Assembly (NCBI GenBank): GCA_009809945.1
Contig: WTPW01000415.1
Coordinates: 226,656-290,655 of the forward strand
DNA length: 64,000 bases
Direction of reading: 5' to 3'
DNA from: Gigaspora margarita
Taxonomy: Eukaryota > Glomeromycota > Glomeromycetes > Diversisporales > Gigasporaceae
The notes under the pieces are model-generated. The model worked only from the letters and a program-made list of their open reading frames with translations. It searched no databases and was not told the origin of the DNA. Below, in pieces: positions 43,727 to 55,279 of the stretch (the stretch's first letter is position 1; each line of letters opens with the position of its first letter). The translations under genes were made by a program, and so were the position numbers.

Positions 43727-44206
43727 TTTTTTTTTAAACCCCAAGGTAGTAATTACCTGAGGACGTCGAGTGACGCTCTTATTATGTCAATTTTGTGTTA
43801 CATTATATATGTACATTCAGGGTTTCCTAGCTAAACTATACCTCCCTCCATAGTCCGTTTATCCCAACTGACTCCAGCAAGCCCACCGGTGCCCCGTACC
43901 TCTCAGATCATAGGTAGCTTTAAGGAACTACAAATCCCACTGGATCGCTATATAGGTCGACCATTTTTCATCTGCCTTGGGAACCACTTTCTATTTTCGG
44001 TCAGCATAGGATTGTCAGGTGCCCCTTTTCTGTAGTTACAGCGGGCTCTCTCAATGTTAATGTCATTTGTTGACGGATTACGCCTTTTCTGGTCATCCCC
44101 AGCCTCGTGGCTATGCCGGTGACTGCATTCTTCCATATGAATCCATTCTTAATCCTAAATAGAAATCCTCTCAAAGATCATTTTCCAAACCGGTCCTGGC
44201 AGAGTG
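43727..44206 (-). mobile_element. Poly-A retroelement (SINE-like or truncated), 480 bp
   Basis: Minus-strand insert ending in a poly-A (plus-strand T run 43724-43735) and flanked by an 11-bp duplication GCTTTAAATTT (43716-43726 and 44207-44217). Its GC content is markedly higher than its surroundings, like the SINE at 19195. I see no A/B boxes at its 5' end (CACTCTGCCAGGACCGGTTT), so it may be a 5'-truncated SINE, a LINE tail or a retroposed transcript. A 62-codon minus frame inside (43948-44136) has no recognised domain. Confidence 0.75.
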
Positions 44207-44217
44207 GCTTTAAATTT

Positions 44218-44640
44218 AAGTAATATACTGTATGTTCAAAAGAAACATTTATATTAATAAAAAGTGTATGCATATATATATCTTCTTTTGATAAATTTTA
44301 CTAATTGCAGAATTGCAAATAAACAATATTAATTACTCATATTAATATTGAAATGATAAAAATAAAAAATTGATACAGAACGCAAATACTTATCACAATA
44401 TAAATTTTCAATATTTAGTTAAAAAATTGAAATTTAAAAAATAGCATTATAAATATTTTTAATATTATTGAAGAAAATATTTTGATTATTATTGTTCTTA
44501 TTTATATAATTTAAAGTCATATTACTATTATTAAATTTATCAATTTGGAATTTATTAATTACTAAATTTAATATTATAAGTTTGGTAACCAATTGTATTA
44601 AAAAATTAAAGTAAGTTATGTTTAAGTTATGGTTTAATCA
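44218..44640. other. AT-rich spacer
   Basis: Nothing supported. Confidence 0.5.
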
Positions 44641-44648
44641 ATGGAGAT

Positions 44649-46494
44649 TAGTGCTCCTACAGACTGGACTCGAACCAGACTTTAGTCAAGTCTGAGTCTG
44701 GTCTGATTTTCAGACCAGACTCAGACTTTTATATTCAGACTTTTTAATCAAGTCTGGGTCTGGTCCGGGTCTGGTTCGAAGTCTGCAGACTGGTCTGAGT
44801 CCAAATATATTTATATGTATTTTTTGGCGCTGAACAAGTTTACTTAGTACATTTTGTTAGAATAAATCAGTAAAATTTTATGAATCATAAGATTTTATAG
44901 AATTTTATTAATAAAATTTTATAAAATCTTATAATTCGCAAATATTTATTAATTAATTCTAACAAAATGCACTAAGTAAACTTGTTCAGCACCTAAACAT
45001 GCATCAAAATGGCTGTTATGTTTTTATTTTACTTATACTTTAGAGATTGATGCACAATTTTGGATTTTTGATCAAAAAAGACAAAATTTAACATCTTATC
45101 TCCATATTTCAAGTAAAATAAAAACAACCCTGCCGATTTAATGTATTATTAGTTGCTGAACAAGTTTACTTAGAGCATTAAATTAGAAATAATTAGTAAA
45201 ATTTTGTGAATCATAAGATTTTATAGAATTTTATTAGTAAAATTCTATAAATTCTTAAAATTCACAAATTTTTATTAATTAATTCTAACAAAACACACTA
45301 AGTAAACTTATTCAGCACCTAAAAATACATTAGATCGGTAGGGTTGTTTTTATTTTACTTCAAATTTGGAGAAAAGATGCATAATTTTGGATTTTTGATC
45401 AAAAAAGTCAAATTTAAGCATCTTTTCTCCAAATTTCAAGTAAAATAAAAAAACCTTACCAATTTAATGTATTTTTAGGTGCTGAACAACCCTTTATTTA
45501 GTGCACTATGTTAGAATTAATTAATAAAAATTTGTGAATCATAAGATTTTATAGAATTTTATTAATAAAATTCTATAAAAACTTATGATTCACAAATTTT
45601 TATTAATTAATTCTAACATAGTGCACTAAGTAAACTTGTTCAGCACCTAAAAATACATTAAAACGGCAGTTTTTTTTTATTTTACTTGAAATTTGGAGAA
45701 AAGATGCTTAAATTTGACTTTTTTGATCAAAAATCCAAAATTATGCATCTTTTCTCCAAATTGAAGTAAAATAAAAACAACCCTACCGATCTAATGTATT
45801 TTTAGGTGCTAAAAAAGTTTACTTAGTGCGTCTTGTTAGAATTAGTTAATAAAAATTTGTGAATTTTAAGAATTTATAGAATTTTACTAAAAAATTCTAT
45901 AAAATCTTATTATTCACAAAATTTTACTAATTATTTCTAACTTAATGCACTAAGTAAACTTGTTCAGCACCTAAAAATACATTAAATTGGCAGGGTTGCT
46001 TTTATTTACTTGAAATTTGGAGATAAGATGTTAAATTTTGTCTTTTTTGATCAAAAATCCAAAATTGTGCATCAATCTCTAAAGTACAAGTAAAATAAAA
46101 ACAAAACAGCCGTTTTGATGCATGTTTAGGTGCTGAACAAGTTTACTTAGTGCATTTTGTTAGAATTAATTAATAAATATTTGCGAATTATAAGATTTTA
46201 TAAAATTTTATTAATAAAATTCTATAAAATCTTATGATTCATAAAATTTTACTAATTTATTCTAACAAAATGCACTAAGTAAACTTGTTCAGCGCCAAAA
46301 AATACATATAAATATATTCAGACTCAGACCAGTCTGCAGACTTCGGACCAGACCCGGACCAGACTCATAGTTGAGTCTGAGTCTGGTCTGAAGTCTGAAA
46401 TTAGTAAAATTTAGAGTCTGAGTCTGGTCTGATCCCGGACCGGACCCGGACCGGACCAGACCCGGACTCGACCTAGGAGCACTAATAGAGATTG
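44649..46494. mobile_element. hAT-type element made of alternating palindromes (1.85 kb)
   Basis: The ends TAGTGCTCCTA are inverted copies. The flanks ATGGAGAT (44641-44648) and ATAGAGAT (46495-46502) are an 8-bp duplication with one change. About 170 bp of AGTCTGAGTCTGG/CCAGACTCAGACT motifs lie just inside each end. The core is five A palindromes (starting about 44829, 45154, 45481, 45808 and 46132, each ~165 bp, opening GCTGAACAAGTTTACTTAGT) alternating with four B palindromes (~160 bp, with TAAAATAAAAACAACCCT and TTTTTGATCAAAAA centres). The A-to-A spacing is 324-327 bp. There is no transposase. Every A and every B is itself an inverted repeat, so the whole core can fold into nine hairpins. 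Confidence 0.88.
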
Positions 46495-46502
46495 TAAAAT
46501 AA

Positions 46503-47350
46503 CACATCAATTGAGAATTGATTGATGCAGTACTTTATTTCTATTACTTATAAATTTACTATAAAAAACTTGTTTATGCTTAAAATTTTTGGTTTTTATA
46601 CTATGCTTTAGTATAATTAACTGTAAATATATCAAATATATTATTGGAACAAATTTCTGCTATTCTTTTTTTTTAATTTTTTATTAATTGATGCATATGC
46701 TTGCTTAAAGATTAAAATGCAAACAGAAGAGAAATAATAGTTATTAGATATAGATAATATAAAACTTATCAGTATAATTAATACTTCTAAAATACACAAA
46801 TAAATAAAAAACCAAGAGAATAAAAGAACAAAGAAAAATTATAGTATAAAGAAAATGTATTATTAAAATAATATTAATCATGGTAATTAACATCAATATA
46901 TTAAAAAAATTTTGAAATTCTTTGTTATAATCAAAGTAAAATGTAATATATCCAAATAGTATTCAAATTAATATTTATTTTAAGTTAATATATATTTATA
47001 TTCTCTAAATTTTAAAATTTTTAGACCTCAAACTCTTTATTGTAGAAATACCCTTTAATTTTTTGTAATGAGTTTTTTAATCTTTAAATCCAAAATGATA
47101 TGTGAAATTCCATAAGATCTTTTCTAACAAAGATAATTTAGCAATATGAATAAGTGTATAAAATAATTATAGAATTTTAAAATTTTAATTATGTTAATGT
47201 TTATTGATAAAAACTTAAAAAAGGTATTGTATCCTTAGAGCAATATTTCAATAAATTTCTAAACATAAATTTTGAAGTATGCAAAAAAAAAGATCTTATT
47301 TGTCCAATAAGGTAAAAATGCCCAACTCCAAATATAATATCTTATTAAGA
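46503..47350. other. AT-rich spacer
   Basis: No gene, RNA or bounded repeat recognised. Confidence 0.5.
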
Positions 47351-47352
47351 AT

Positions 47353-47550
47353 AAATTTATTTATCCAACATGTCTTATGTGAACACTGAATGTTTTTTGT
47401 ATAATTTATTTGGCCACCTCCTAATACAATACACAAATTTTTATTATCTCTTAAGAGGTGAATGAAAATTTGTATATTTGTATTAGATGAAGGCTAAATA
47501 AGTTATATGAAAACATTTATTGTTTATGCCAGACATGTAAGATAAACATA
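47353..47550. repeat. Foldback repeat with ~85-bp arms
   Basis: ATCCAACATGTCTTATGTG through CCTAATACAATACACAAATT pairs with AATTTGTATATTTGTATTAG through CAGACATGTAAGATAAAC. No ORF. The ends and target duplication are not sharply defined. Confidence 0.65.
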
Positions 47551-48476
47551 TTATTGGTCAACTTGTAGCTAATAATTGCTAAATTCTTTATAGCAGATAC
47601 TGCATTATGATGTGACCTTTAGCCATGCTATAAAAACAGTACTCTAGTGAATAATTAGTTATTCTTCACAACATAACCAATAACAAGTACTTATTGTGGC
47701 TTTTCTTTTAGATAAATCATTTTAGTAATAAATTAATTATGATATTTTGGTTATAATTTTTATAGGTTCTATATTTATATACTTTAATTTGGTGTTCAAA
47801 CCAAAGAATTTTTGATTTCTTGTATACTTAGATAGAGCTATTTATTATTCTATAATTTTTTTTAAAATTTCTTGGTTAAAAAATAGGTATTGAGTCATAA
47901 AAAAAGCAAAATACAAATAATTTATAGCTATAAATAGTAAGCCTTGAAAAATGTACCAATTAGATAATCTATATTTTACTGCTTTTTTGATAATTCCAAC
48001 ATAATCTCTACCCAAATTAAAAATAGCTAAAATAATGAGTCACATTTTATTGAAGTTTCTTTATACAGTTTAACAAGATTAGATGGGCACTACTAGTGGC
48101 TCAACTTTTTTCTATTGATTAATATTGTTGAATTTTTACAGAACATATTACTGCTCTTTTTGATTTATTTTGTTTTAATTATTTTGTGATTTTTTTTGTA
48201 AGGTTCATGAGCTCATCAATCACAATAATTGTAATTATTTAAATTATTATATTTGTAGAAACCATTTAATAAATATATAAAAATACTATAAAAAGTATTT
48301 ATAAAATAAGTTCAAAAAATATTATGAATTTTGGTAATTGCTATATAGTAATCATAGAACTTACAAAGCTTACAAAAAATTATATAGTAATCAAATTTAA
48401 CTAATTGAAAAGAGCAATAATACAATAATTAAAGTTGAGTTTCTTTGTATTGTTATTATTATAATTTTATTACAAG
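47551..48476. other. AT-rich spacer
   Basis: Nothing supported. Confidence 0.5.
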
Positions 48477-48479
48477 TTA

Positions 48480-48876
48480 GGGCATGCCATTTATTACATA
48501 ATTTTTACCATAGATACATGGTCAAAGATGGTAATCACATCTATATATTATATTAACCAATCTGAATTAGATAAAGTTATCACACTATACATGGATAAGA
48601 GTGGCTACTAAATAAAAAATGTCGGGGATGATGCTGAAATCGGATGATCCTGAAATTTTTATTTATTTTGATATGAAATTTTAAAATTTTTTTGAGATGT
48701 TTTTTCATTTTTGTCTTATAGGGTTAGGGTAAGGTTTGGGTATAGATTTGATATTTAAAGAGTATATGTGGATTTTAGCAGGGCTTATAGTTTCAAATCA
48801 AGACCCCAAATTTCAGCATCATCCGATTTCAGCATCATCCCTGACAAAAAATATTACATGATAAATGGCATGCCCC
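48480..48876 (+). mobile_element. PIF/Harbinger-type MITE, copy 1, carrying a nested element
   Basis: The ends GGGCATGCCATTTATTA and TGATAAATGGCATGCCCC are inverted copies, flanked by TTA (48477-48479 and 48877-48879). It aligns along its whole length with the inverted copy at 53671-53892, apart from a ~55-bp deletion and the nested 48621-48845 insert. TTA/TAA duplications are the PIF/Harbinger hallmark. Confidence 0.82.
48621..48845. mobile_element. Nested MITE with GTCGGGGATGATGCTGAAAT ends (225 bp)
   Basis: The left end is GTCGGGGATGATGCTGAAAT and the right end is the complement of GTCAGGGATGATGCTGAAAT. CGGATGAT repeats lie inside both ends, and AAAAAAT flanks both sides (48614-48620 and 48846-48852). 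It disrupts the PIF/Harbinger-type MITE, so it is younger. A GGGTTAGGGTAAGG telomere-like scrap lies at about 48720-48734. Confidence 0.75.
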
Positions 48877-48889
48877 TTATAATAAAGTA

Positions 48890-49430
48890 TTCTTTTTAAG
48901 AACTTACTTGCTATTCTAGTACATAATTAAAATCATGTAAGTTTGCATTTTAATTTTTATAATTTCTACTATGAGATATATAAAAATACTATAACAATAC
49001 TTACTTGCTATTCTGGTGATTGCAGTATAGATAAGGTTAAGTTATTTTGTATTAGAATCATTATAATTTCTATATGCTAAGTTAGTTTGCATTATAGTTA
49101 TTTGATTTCTATAGTGAGTTACTGTCAAGAATTCTGTACTTACTATTTTTGTAGCTACAGTATGTAGCTAGATTGGTTAATTTGTATCAAAATTATTAAC
49201 TATAAAAATTCTATTATAGAACTTGCTAGTTTGATAACTATATTATTAGTTAAAATTGAGTTTATTTGCATTAGAATGTTTATAATTTCTATTGTGAGTT
49301 ATTATAAAACATTTGTTATAAAACTTATTTGCATTTACATAACTTGTATTATATAGTTAAGGTTGTGTTAATTTGTGTTAAATTATTGTTGATTTCTTTT
49401 ATAAGTTTTTGTCTACTATTTTAGTAATAT
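48890..49430 (+). repeat. Degenerate ~95-bp tandem array, forward
   Basis: Four to five diverged units share ACTTACTTGCTATTCTxGT, AxTTAAGTTxxTTTGCATTA and TATAATTTCTATxxTGAGTT-like blocks. The inverse of this array occurs at 54040-55900, and a single unit at 33165-33300. Confidence 0.6.
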
Positions 49431-49850
49431 TCTAATTATATATAATTCATAATTTTGATTTGCAATTTTATGTATGTTATTTATTTATAAATTAATTGAG
49501 CAAAATATGGCAATAATATTACTATATTAATTAATTAAAATTTTACAATAATTACAAACTTGACAATTATACTAGAATTTTTCATAACAAAATCCTGTTT
49601 TTGGATACAAATATTAAAGTATACTATACAAACAAGCTATAAATACAGTTTTAGAAATTACCAAATTTGGACAATGAGTTACATCTTTTTTGTATAGTTA
49701 GTACTACCTAAAGCCAACAATTTTTATTATGGTGCTACAGTATAACATGATTAACCAATAAAAATGCAGTAAATTTTAAATTTTATTAATTAATTTTAAA
49801 TTTTTGTTAATAATTTAAATTTTATTATATTTTTTAGGCAAAAATAAAAT
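49431..49850. other. AT-rich spacer
   Basis: No feature supported. Confidence 0.5.
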
Positions 49851-49969
49851 AGTGACCCATTGCACAGCGACCCTAATATGATAAGCCAATCAGATTTAAG
49901 ATTGGCCCAGTACCGGTCTGACTCCCAATTAGATTTTCGATCTACCAGTAAATTTAGATCTGTTTTTTT

Positions 49970-50850
49970 TTTCTTAATTTGGTTTCGCTGTATTAATTTT
50001 TTTTTTGGCTTTCTTTAGATCAACTTTTGGAAAGCGACTGGCTGTAGACTTCAGATAAGTACTTTTTTTTTATTATTTTCTTGTTACTTGAACTAACTTT
50101 TTTTTTTTAGGTATTTCTTGTTCAAAATCAGGATTGAAACGAGAAATGGGATGGGCTGGTATTCAGATAAGCACCTACCTTTTTTTTTTCTTTACCGCTT
50201 TTTCTTTTTCTTACTCTTTTTTTCTTGTTGCCAAAGTTAACTTCTCTCTTTTTTTAGGTATTTCATTTGAAATTATAGTTTAGGGCGCGAAATGGGTATT
50301 GAGCTTCAGTGTTGTTGCTTCTTCAGTAGGTCTGCAACTTCTTCGGTGGGTCTGCGACTTCTTCGATGGGTCTGCGACGTCTTCGGTGGGTCTGCGACAT
50401 CATTATTTGAAACTGTCAAAATTGGACTAGGCACTAGTCTTTCAAATAAGTACCAGTTTTTTTTCAGTTTGCAATGAAAACACGAAATGGGTTTGTTTGT
50501 TTTTTTTGTTTTTTTTTCTCTCTCTTTCTCTCTCTTTCTTTTTTTTTCTAACTTTTCTCTTTTCTTAGGTACTTCATTTAAAATTGAGTCCTGAGATGTG
50601 AAATGGGCAGAGCTTCTTCAGTGGTATCGTTATTTGGGTTGGTTTTTCAAATAAGTATCAGGTTTTTTTTCTTTTTTTTCTTTTTGTTTCTTTTTTTTTT
50701 ATTTTTTTTAAACTAACTTCTCTCATTCTTTAGGTATTTCTTCGCTTGAAATTGGGGGTCTGAAATTGTTGATGCCTTCTTTGGTAGGTCTCATCTCATT
50801 TCGTTTCTTTAGTGATATCGTTGTTGTTGATGGTTCGTCGCTGATAATAG
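49970..50850 (+). repeat. Tandem repeat of intron/exon-like modules
   Basis: Four to five units, each with a pyrimidine tract ending TTTTTTAG, then GTATTTCxTTTGAAAxTxxG, a GAAATGGG core, and a (T/C)AxATAAGTAxC motif leading into the next T/C tract. Unit starts are near 50111, 50259, 50568 and 50733, with a partial one near 50008. One unit contains five copies of a ~20-bp TTCTTCGGTGGGTCTGCGAC repeat (50316-50399). Weakly inverted sequences near 49845 and 51413 (GCGACCCT) may be ends of a larger element. No protein domain is recognised; the 61-codon frame at 50292-50477 comes from the repeat. Confidence 0.65.
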
Positions 50851-51453
50851 GTTTCGTTGCTGGTAGTAGATTTCATTGGTGTTAGTAACTTTTATTGTTG
50901 GTGGTAGGTTGTCATTTGTGTCGTGGTGTTGATTTTATCGTTTGTGTCATAGGCGGTTGATTTCGTCGTTGGTGTAATTTGATCTGCTGCCATGGTTACC
51001 ATTTTCGTGGTTCTGTTACCATGGTTACCTTTTCGTATTTTTTTTTTTTTTTTTTTTTTATATGGTTACTGCCGTTTTCGTGGGGTTTTTTTTTATTTTT
51101 TATTTTTTATATGTAAATAAAGACTTAAAATGAATAAAAAAAGTTATGATCCGGTCTGTAGGGCTGCTGGGGGTTTTTTTATATAACTTATATAGTTACC
51201 GCCATTTTTGTGGGTTTTTTTTTATATACGGTTATCGCCATTTTTATGGTTTTTTTTATATAAATAACTGGGAAAAAAACTTAGAAATTTTCTTGCCTAT
51301 TATAGTCGAATCTGATTGGTTGACTTTTTAGATCGGGCTTAGCTCTAGAATAAAATGAAAAAAATACATATGATCGATTTTGATTGGTCAATCACAGGGT
51401 CGCCAAAAAATAATGCCCTATTTTTTATATATAAATGCCAAATTTTTAAACTA

Positions 51454-51668
51454 CCGTATTCTATCATGAATAAGCACCCCCTTTTTTGAAATTTCAAACT
51501 CAACGTTCTTGATAACTATNNNNNNNNNNNNNNNNNNTTTTTTATTTAAATTTTATAGATCTATAAAATTTAAATAAAAAAATTTTTATTAAGTTTGATA
51601 AGATAGTTATCAAGAACGTTGAGTTTGAAATTTCAAAAAAGGGGGTGCTTATTCATGATAGGATACGG
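51454..51668. mobile_element. Mariner-type foldback MITE with internal N gap
   Basis: ~65-bp arms: CCGTATTCTATCATGAATAA on the left pairs with the right arm ending CATGATAGGATACGG. TA lies at both sides (51452-51453 and 51669-51670). 18 Ns (51520-51537) sit in the loop. Confidence 0.8.
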
Positions 51669-51670
51669 TA

Positions 51671-53100
51671 TATATAAAGTTAAATTGATATAAACTTCTT
51701 AAAATAAAAAATATCTAATTTTGTTTGTGGATTTGATATTTTAATCAAAAAGCTATTAAATATACAAAAACATTTTTTAGTTTATTTTATTTTAATAATT
51801 TATAAAGTTTAAAAGTTTATAGTTAAAAGCTAATAGCTTTTTGTAATAGCAACTGTACAATTAGAAAATTCTTGATACTGCTATATAAGTCTATACAAGT
51901 CTATAGGGCTACCAATTATATAATTTGTCTCTGCTTTAAACAACCTCTATAATTGATAATACTTGAGACTAAAATAATAATAACAGATTAATAATCATCT
52001 TTTAGTAGTATAATATTTGATTCTATTTTCAAATTTGGTTAACACTTCAAAAAACTGAACAGAGCATATTAATATTAAAAAATTTGTAATTTCTTGATTA
52101 GATATATTTGAAAAAATTAATCAATAGCATAGAATTCTATATCCATGTAATTAGTATTGAAAATTTCAGACTCAAATACTGTCTTAAAAGAACAGTATAA
52201 TTGCTATAAGTGTTCTCAAAAAATTGTTTATTGTTCTCATTTATGCTCACTAAAAAAATTAATATAAAGTTGTAAATATGAAGTGTAACCTTAAATAAGT
52301 AGTTATAGTAGCAATTGAAATCTCAATAATAGAAATTAGATAAGAATTTAATTAGTTTCTGGTTTGATATGAAATTACATAGCTAATTATTATATATTTA
52401 TAAAAACAATATTATTATTTTACTCTTCTCAAAAAATTTTTTATAGTGAATAGTAAAAAATTTATACTGTTTACAAATTTATAATGGTGTTCTCATAAGA
52501 ACTCTGAGAACACTAAATTCTAATATTGATTATAATATAATCATTTTTTTTTGAAACTTTAGCGGTCCTGCTTTTATTTTCTTAGAAAAAACTTTACAGC
52601 AACTTTTACAACTATATTGTGTTACTAATTTTACTACTCATAAAAAAGCACATTCAGAAATCCCCTAAGGCCCTTAAATGTGACCTGCCGCAACAGGAAT
52701 TTTCTCCTGAAAAAATCTTCTGACTACCATCTGATTCTTTTGATCGCCAATGGCACCTGCTGACCGTGTTCAGACTGCTAATTTCTTTCTTAAACTTCTT
52801 CCACCTAAGTTCGGGCAGAATAGTTATCTCTTATTCTTATATAAGGAACAAAATACCAAGCCACATCTATGTATGAATAACCAAATTTAGAAACAACAAA
52901 CACAACAAACAAAAAAAATTTTTTTTCTAAACCTAATTCAAACATAAAGAACAAAGATGAAAAAAGCAAAAAAGAAAAAATAATCTGAACATAATATATA
53001 ATAAAAATTATATAATACTGCACAAAGAAACACCTCACCTAGTATTATATGTACATGAAAGAAAAGGAAAAAAAAAGAGAAAAAAAATCCAGAATTTATT
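51671..53100. other. Mostly AT-rich; a possible coding scrap at 52555-52810
   Basis: 52640-52810 is richer in GC (CTAAGGCCCTTAAATGTGAC; GCCAATGGCACCTGCTGACC) and has a plus-strand frame giving APADRVQTANFFLKLLPP, then KFGQNSYLLFLYKEQ. It is interrupted by stops and I do not recognise it. The rest shows no feature. Confidence 0.3.
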
Positions 53101-53109
53101 CCCTCAAAT

Positions 53110-53650
53110 CGACCTACTCCATTGCATCAACACATGCACCATGTGTTATTCCTGTTTACCACCTTACATGCCTTCTTCCCAATTAGGATAGGAACAACAA
53201 TGCCGATCTTTTGGAGGGGTAGAACGGAATTCCCACTTTTCATCAAAAATTCTGGCAAAAAGTCCAAGCGAGAATATTGTATATAGTGTTTGGTAGTTCT
53301 GGACTTGTTCAAAAATTTTCTTAAAGAAAGTATTGCAAAACTCATTTCTAGGCTCAGCCCTAAGCCAAACTATAAAGACTTTGTCGACAAAAGCCCCAGT
53401 CTTTCACTAGAATTTCTTGTACCAAGGGCACCAACTGCCAGTTATCTTGCACAACCGACGCTTCTAGCTTGCATGCCGAATATGTAAAGGAGTCCCAAGT
53501 GAACGAGTTGACCTCTACAAAAACTGTAAGTATAGTCACTTTATGGTCTGTCACCATGAACTTTTTGCTTTGCATTTGTATAAAAATTTTTGTACAAGTG
53601 ATCGTTGGGAAGAGTTGGATGCAGCTACAATGATTATAATATAATCATTA
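53110..53650 (-). pseudogene. Unidentified decayed coding sequence
   Basis: Minus-strand frames 53575-53360 and 53345-53127 have a protein-like composition (for example VTDHKVTILTVFVEVNS and SVVQDNWQLVPLVQEILV) unlike the AT-rich background. The TDHKVTILTV stretch faintly recalls the SDH motif that ends LINE endonucleases (compare SDHKIITLEI in LINE-A), so a third, different LINE remnant is possible. The evidence is weak. Confidence 0.3.
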
Positions 53651-53670
53651 TATATTCTATGAATTAATAA

Positions 53671-53892
53671 GAGCATGCCATTTATTATGTAATACAAACC
53701 TACACCTATTTGAGATAGTAAAACCAAGGTTATAAATAATATATCCAACCAATTATTACTTATTAGCCACTCTCATCCATGTATAGTATGATTACTTTGT
53801 CTAATTCAGATTAGTTAATATAATATATAGATGTGATCACCATTTCTGACCATGTATTCATAGTAAAAATTATATAATAAATGGCATGCCTC
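53671..53892 (-). mobile_element. PIF/Harbinger-type MITE, copy 2 (222 bp)
   Basis: Inverse of the 48480 copy without the nested insert. The ends GAGCATGCCATTTATTA and ATAATAAATGGCATGCCTC are inverted copies, flanked by TAA (53668-53670 and 53893-53895). No ORF. Confidence 0.85.
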
Positions 53893-54444
53893 TAATCAAA
53901 TACATGTAAAAAATTAAGTCATTGTATATATCAAAAATACAGAAATGGACAGAGTTATATTTAATTATGATATATCATATCAGAAATGAACTTATAATAA
54001 GAATTTGATAAGTCTGTTTCTAAAGTAAAATTCTTACCTTGTAGAACTTATTTTTTAAAATTGATATTTGCTACAGAATTTTTTATATAGCTTATGTTAT
54101 AGCAATAGTTATAATAATTCCAACTTATGAAACTCAACCATATACTGTGGTTACCAAAATAGCAAGTAAGTACTGTAACAGATTTTTTTACAATATGATA
54201 ATTTCAATACTAACTCAACATTAACCATCATGTGTACTGTATTAGCAAGTAAATTCTGAAACATAATTTTTTAAGGTAACTCACAGTAGAAGCTACAATA
54301 ATTCTAATGCAAATTAACTTGACCTTAATCACATATCACAAGTTTTGTAACAGAATTCTTTAAAGCAAGAGTAAAAATCACAATAATTTCAATACTAACT
54401 TATCTTTAACTACTATGAGCACTGCATTAACAAATAAGTTCTAT

Positions 54445-54781
54445 ATGGCTATACAAAGTTAATTTTTTATTTTGCATAACATGGTGTTCCAAAATTTCAG
54501 TCAGTGGGTCAGATTTTTTTTAATTTTCAAAAGTAATATGCTCATGTTCATATCTGAGGCCATGCAAAGTTAATTTTTTGGTTCACATAACATGGAATCA
54601 GAAAATTTTGGGTTTTTTCAGATCTATAAGATAATTCCATAAAATTAAGGTCACTATCAGGTGAACTGAAGAAAAAATAAATAGCAAAATCAAAATAATA
54701 GTTACAATTGAAATTTTTTAAAAAAATTATTTTTCTGAAAATTGTGACATTGGTTTATGCAAAACTTTGCATAGTCTAATA
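54445..54781. repeat. Foldback MITE, GGCCATGCAAAGTT family (largest copy)
   Basis: The left end TATGGCTATACAAAGTTAAT pairs with the right end AAAACTTTGCATAGTCTA. An internal copy GAGGCCATGCAAAGTTAATT lies near 54560. It matches the 7685 element in TTTTGCATAACxTGGTGTT as well. It is inserted in the ~95-bp array. Confidence 0.65.
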
Positions 54782-55279
54782 GAATGTTTTATTGTATAAA
54801 TTACAAGAATTTAATACAAACTAACACAATCTTAACCACATACAATAGTAATGGAATAGCAAGTCTGTAACAGAATTTATTATGTTAACTTAGAAGTCAC
54901 AATAATTCTAATACTAATATGTGTACTGCATTAGCAATAAGCTCTATAACTAACTTTCTTTATATAAATCATAATAATTCCAATGCAACCAACTCAACCT
55001 TAACCACATACCAGATCATTGGAATGGTAAATAAGTTCTAAAACAGAAGTTTTTTACATAGAAATCATGATAATTCCAATACTAACTACTATGTGTACTA
55101 CATTAATAAGTAAGTTCTGTAATGGAATTCTTTACAGTAAATCATAATAGAAATCACAATAAGTCTATTGCAACCAACTCAACCTTAACTGCATATTATG
55201 ATCCCAAATAGTGAGTAAGTTCTGTAACAGAATTTGTGGAACAACTTATGGTAGAAATTATAATAATTTCAATACTAAA

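Noticed and set aside
43948..44136. 62-codon ORF with His/Arg-rich start
   Set aside because: It lies entirely in a poly-A retro-insert with a target duplication and has no recognisable domain.
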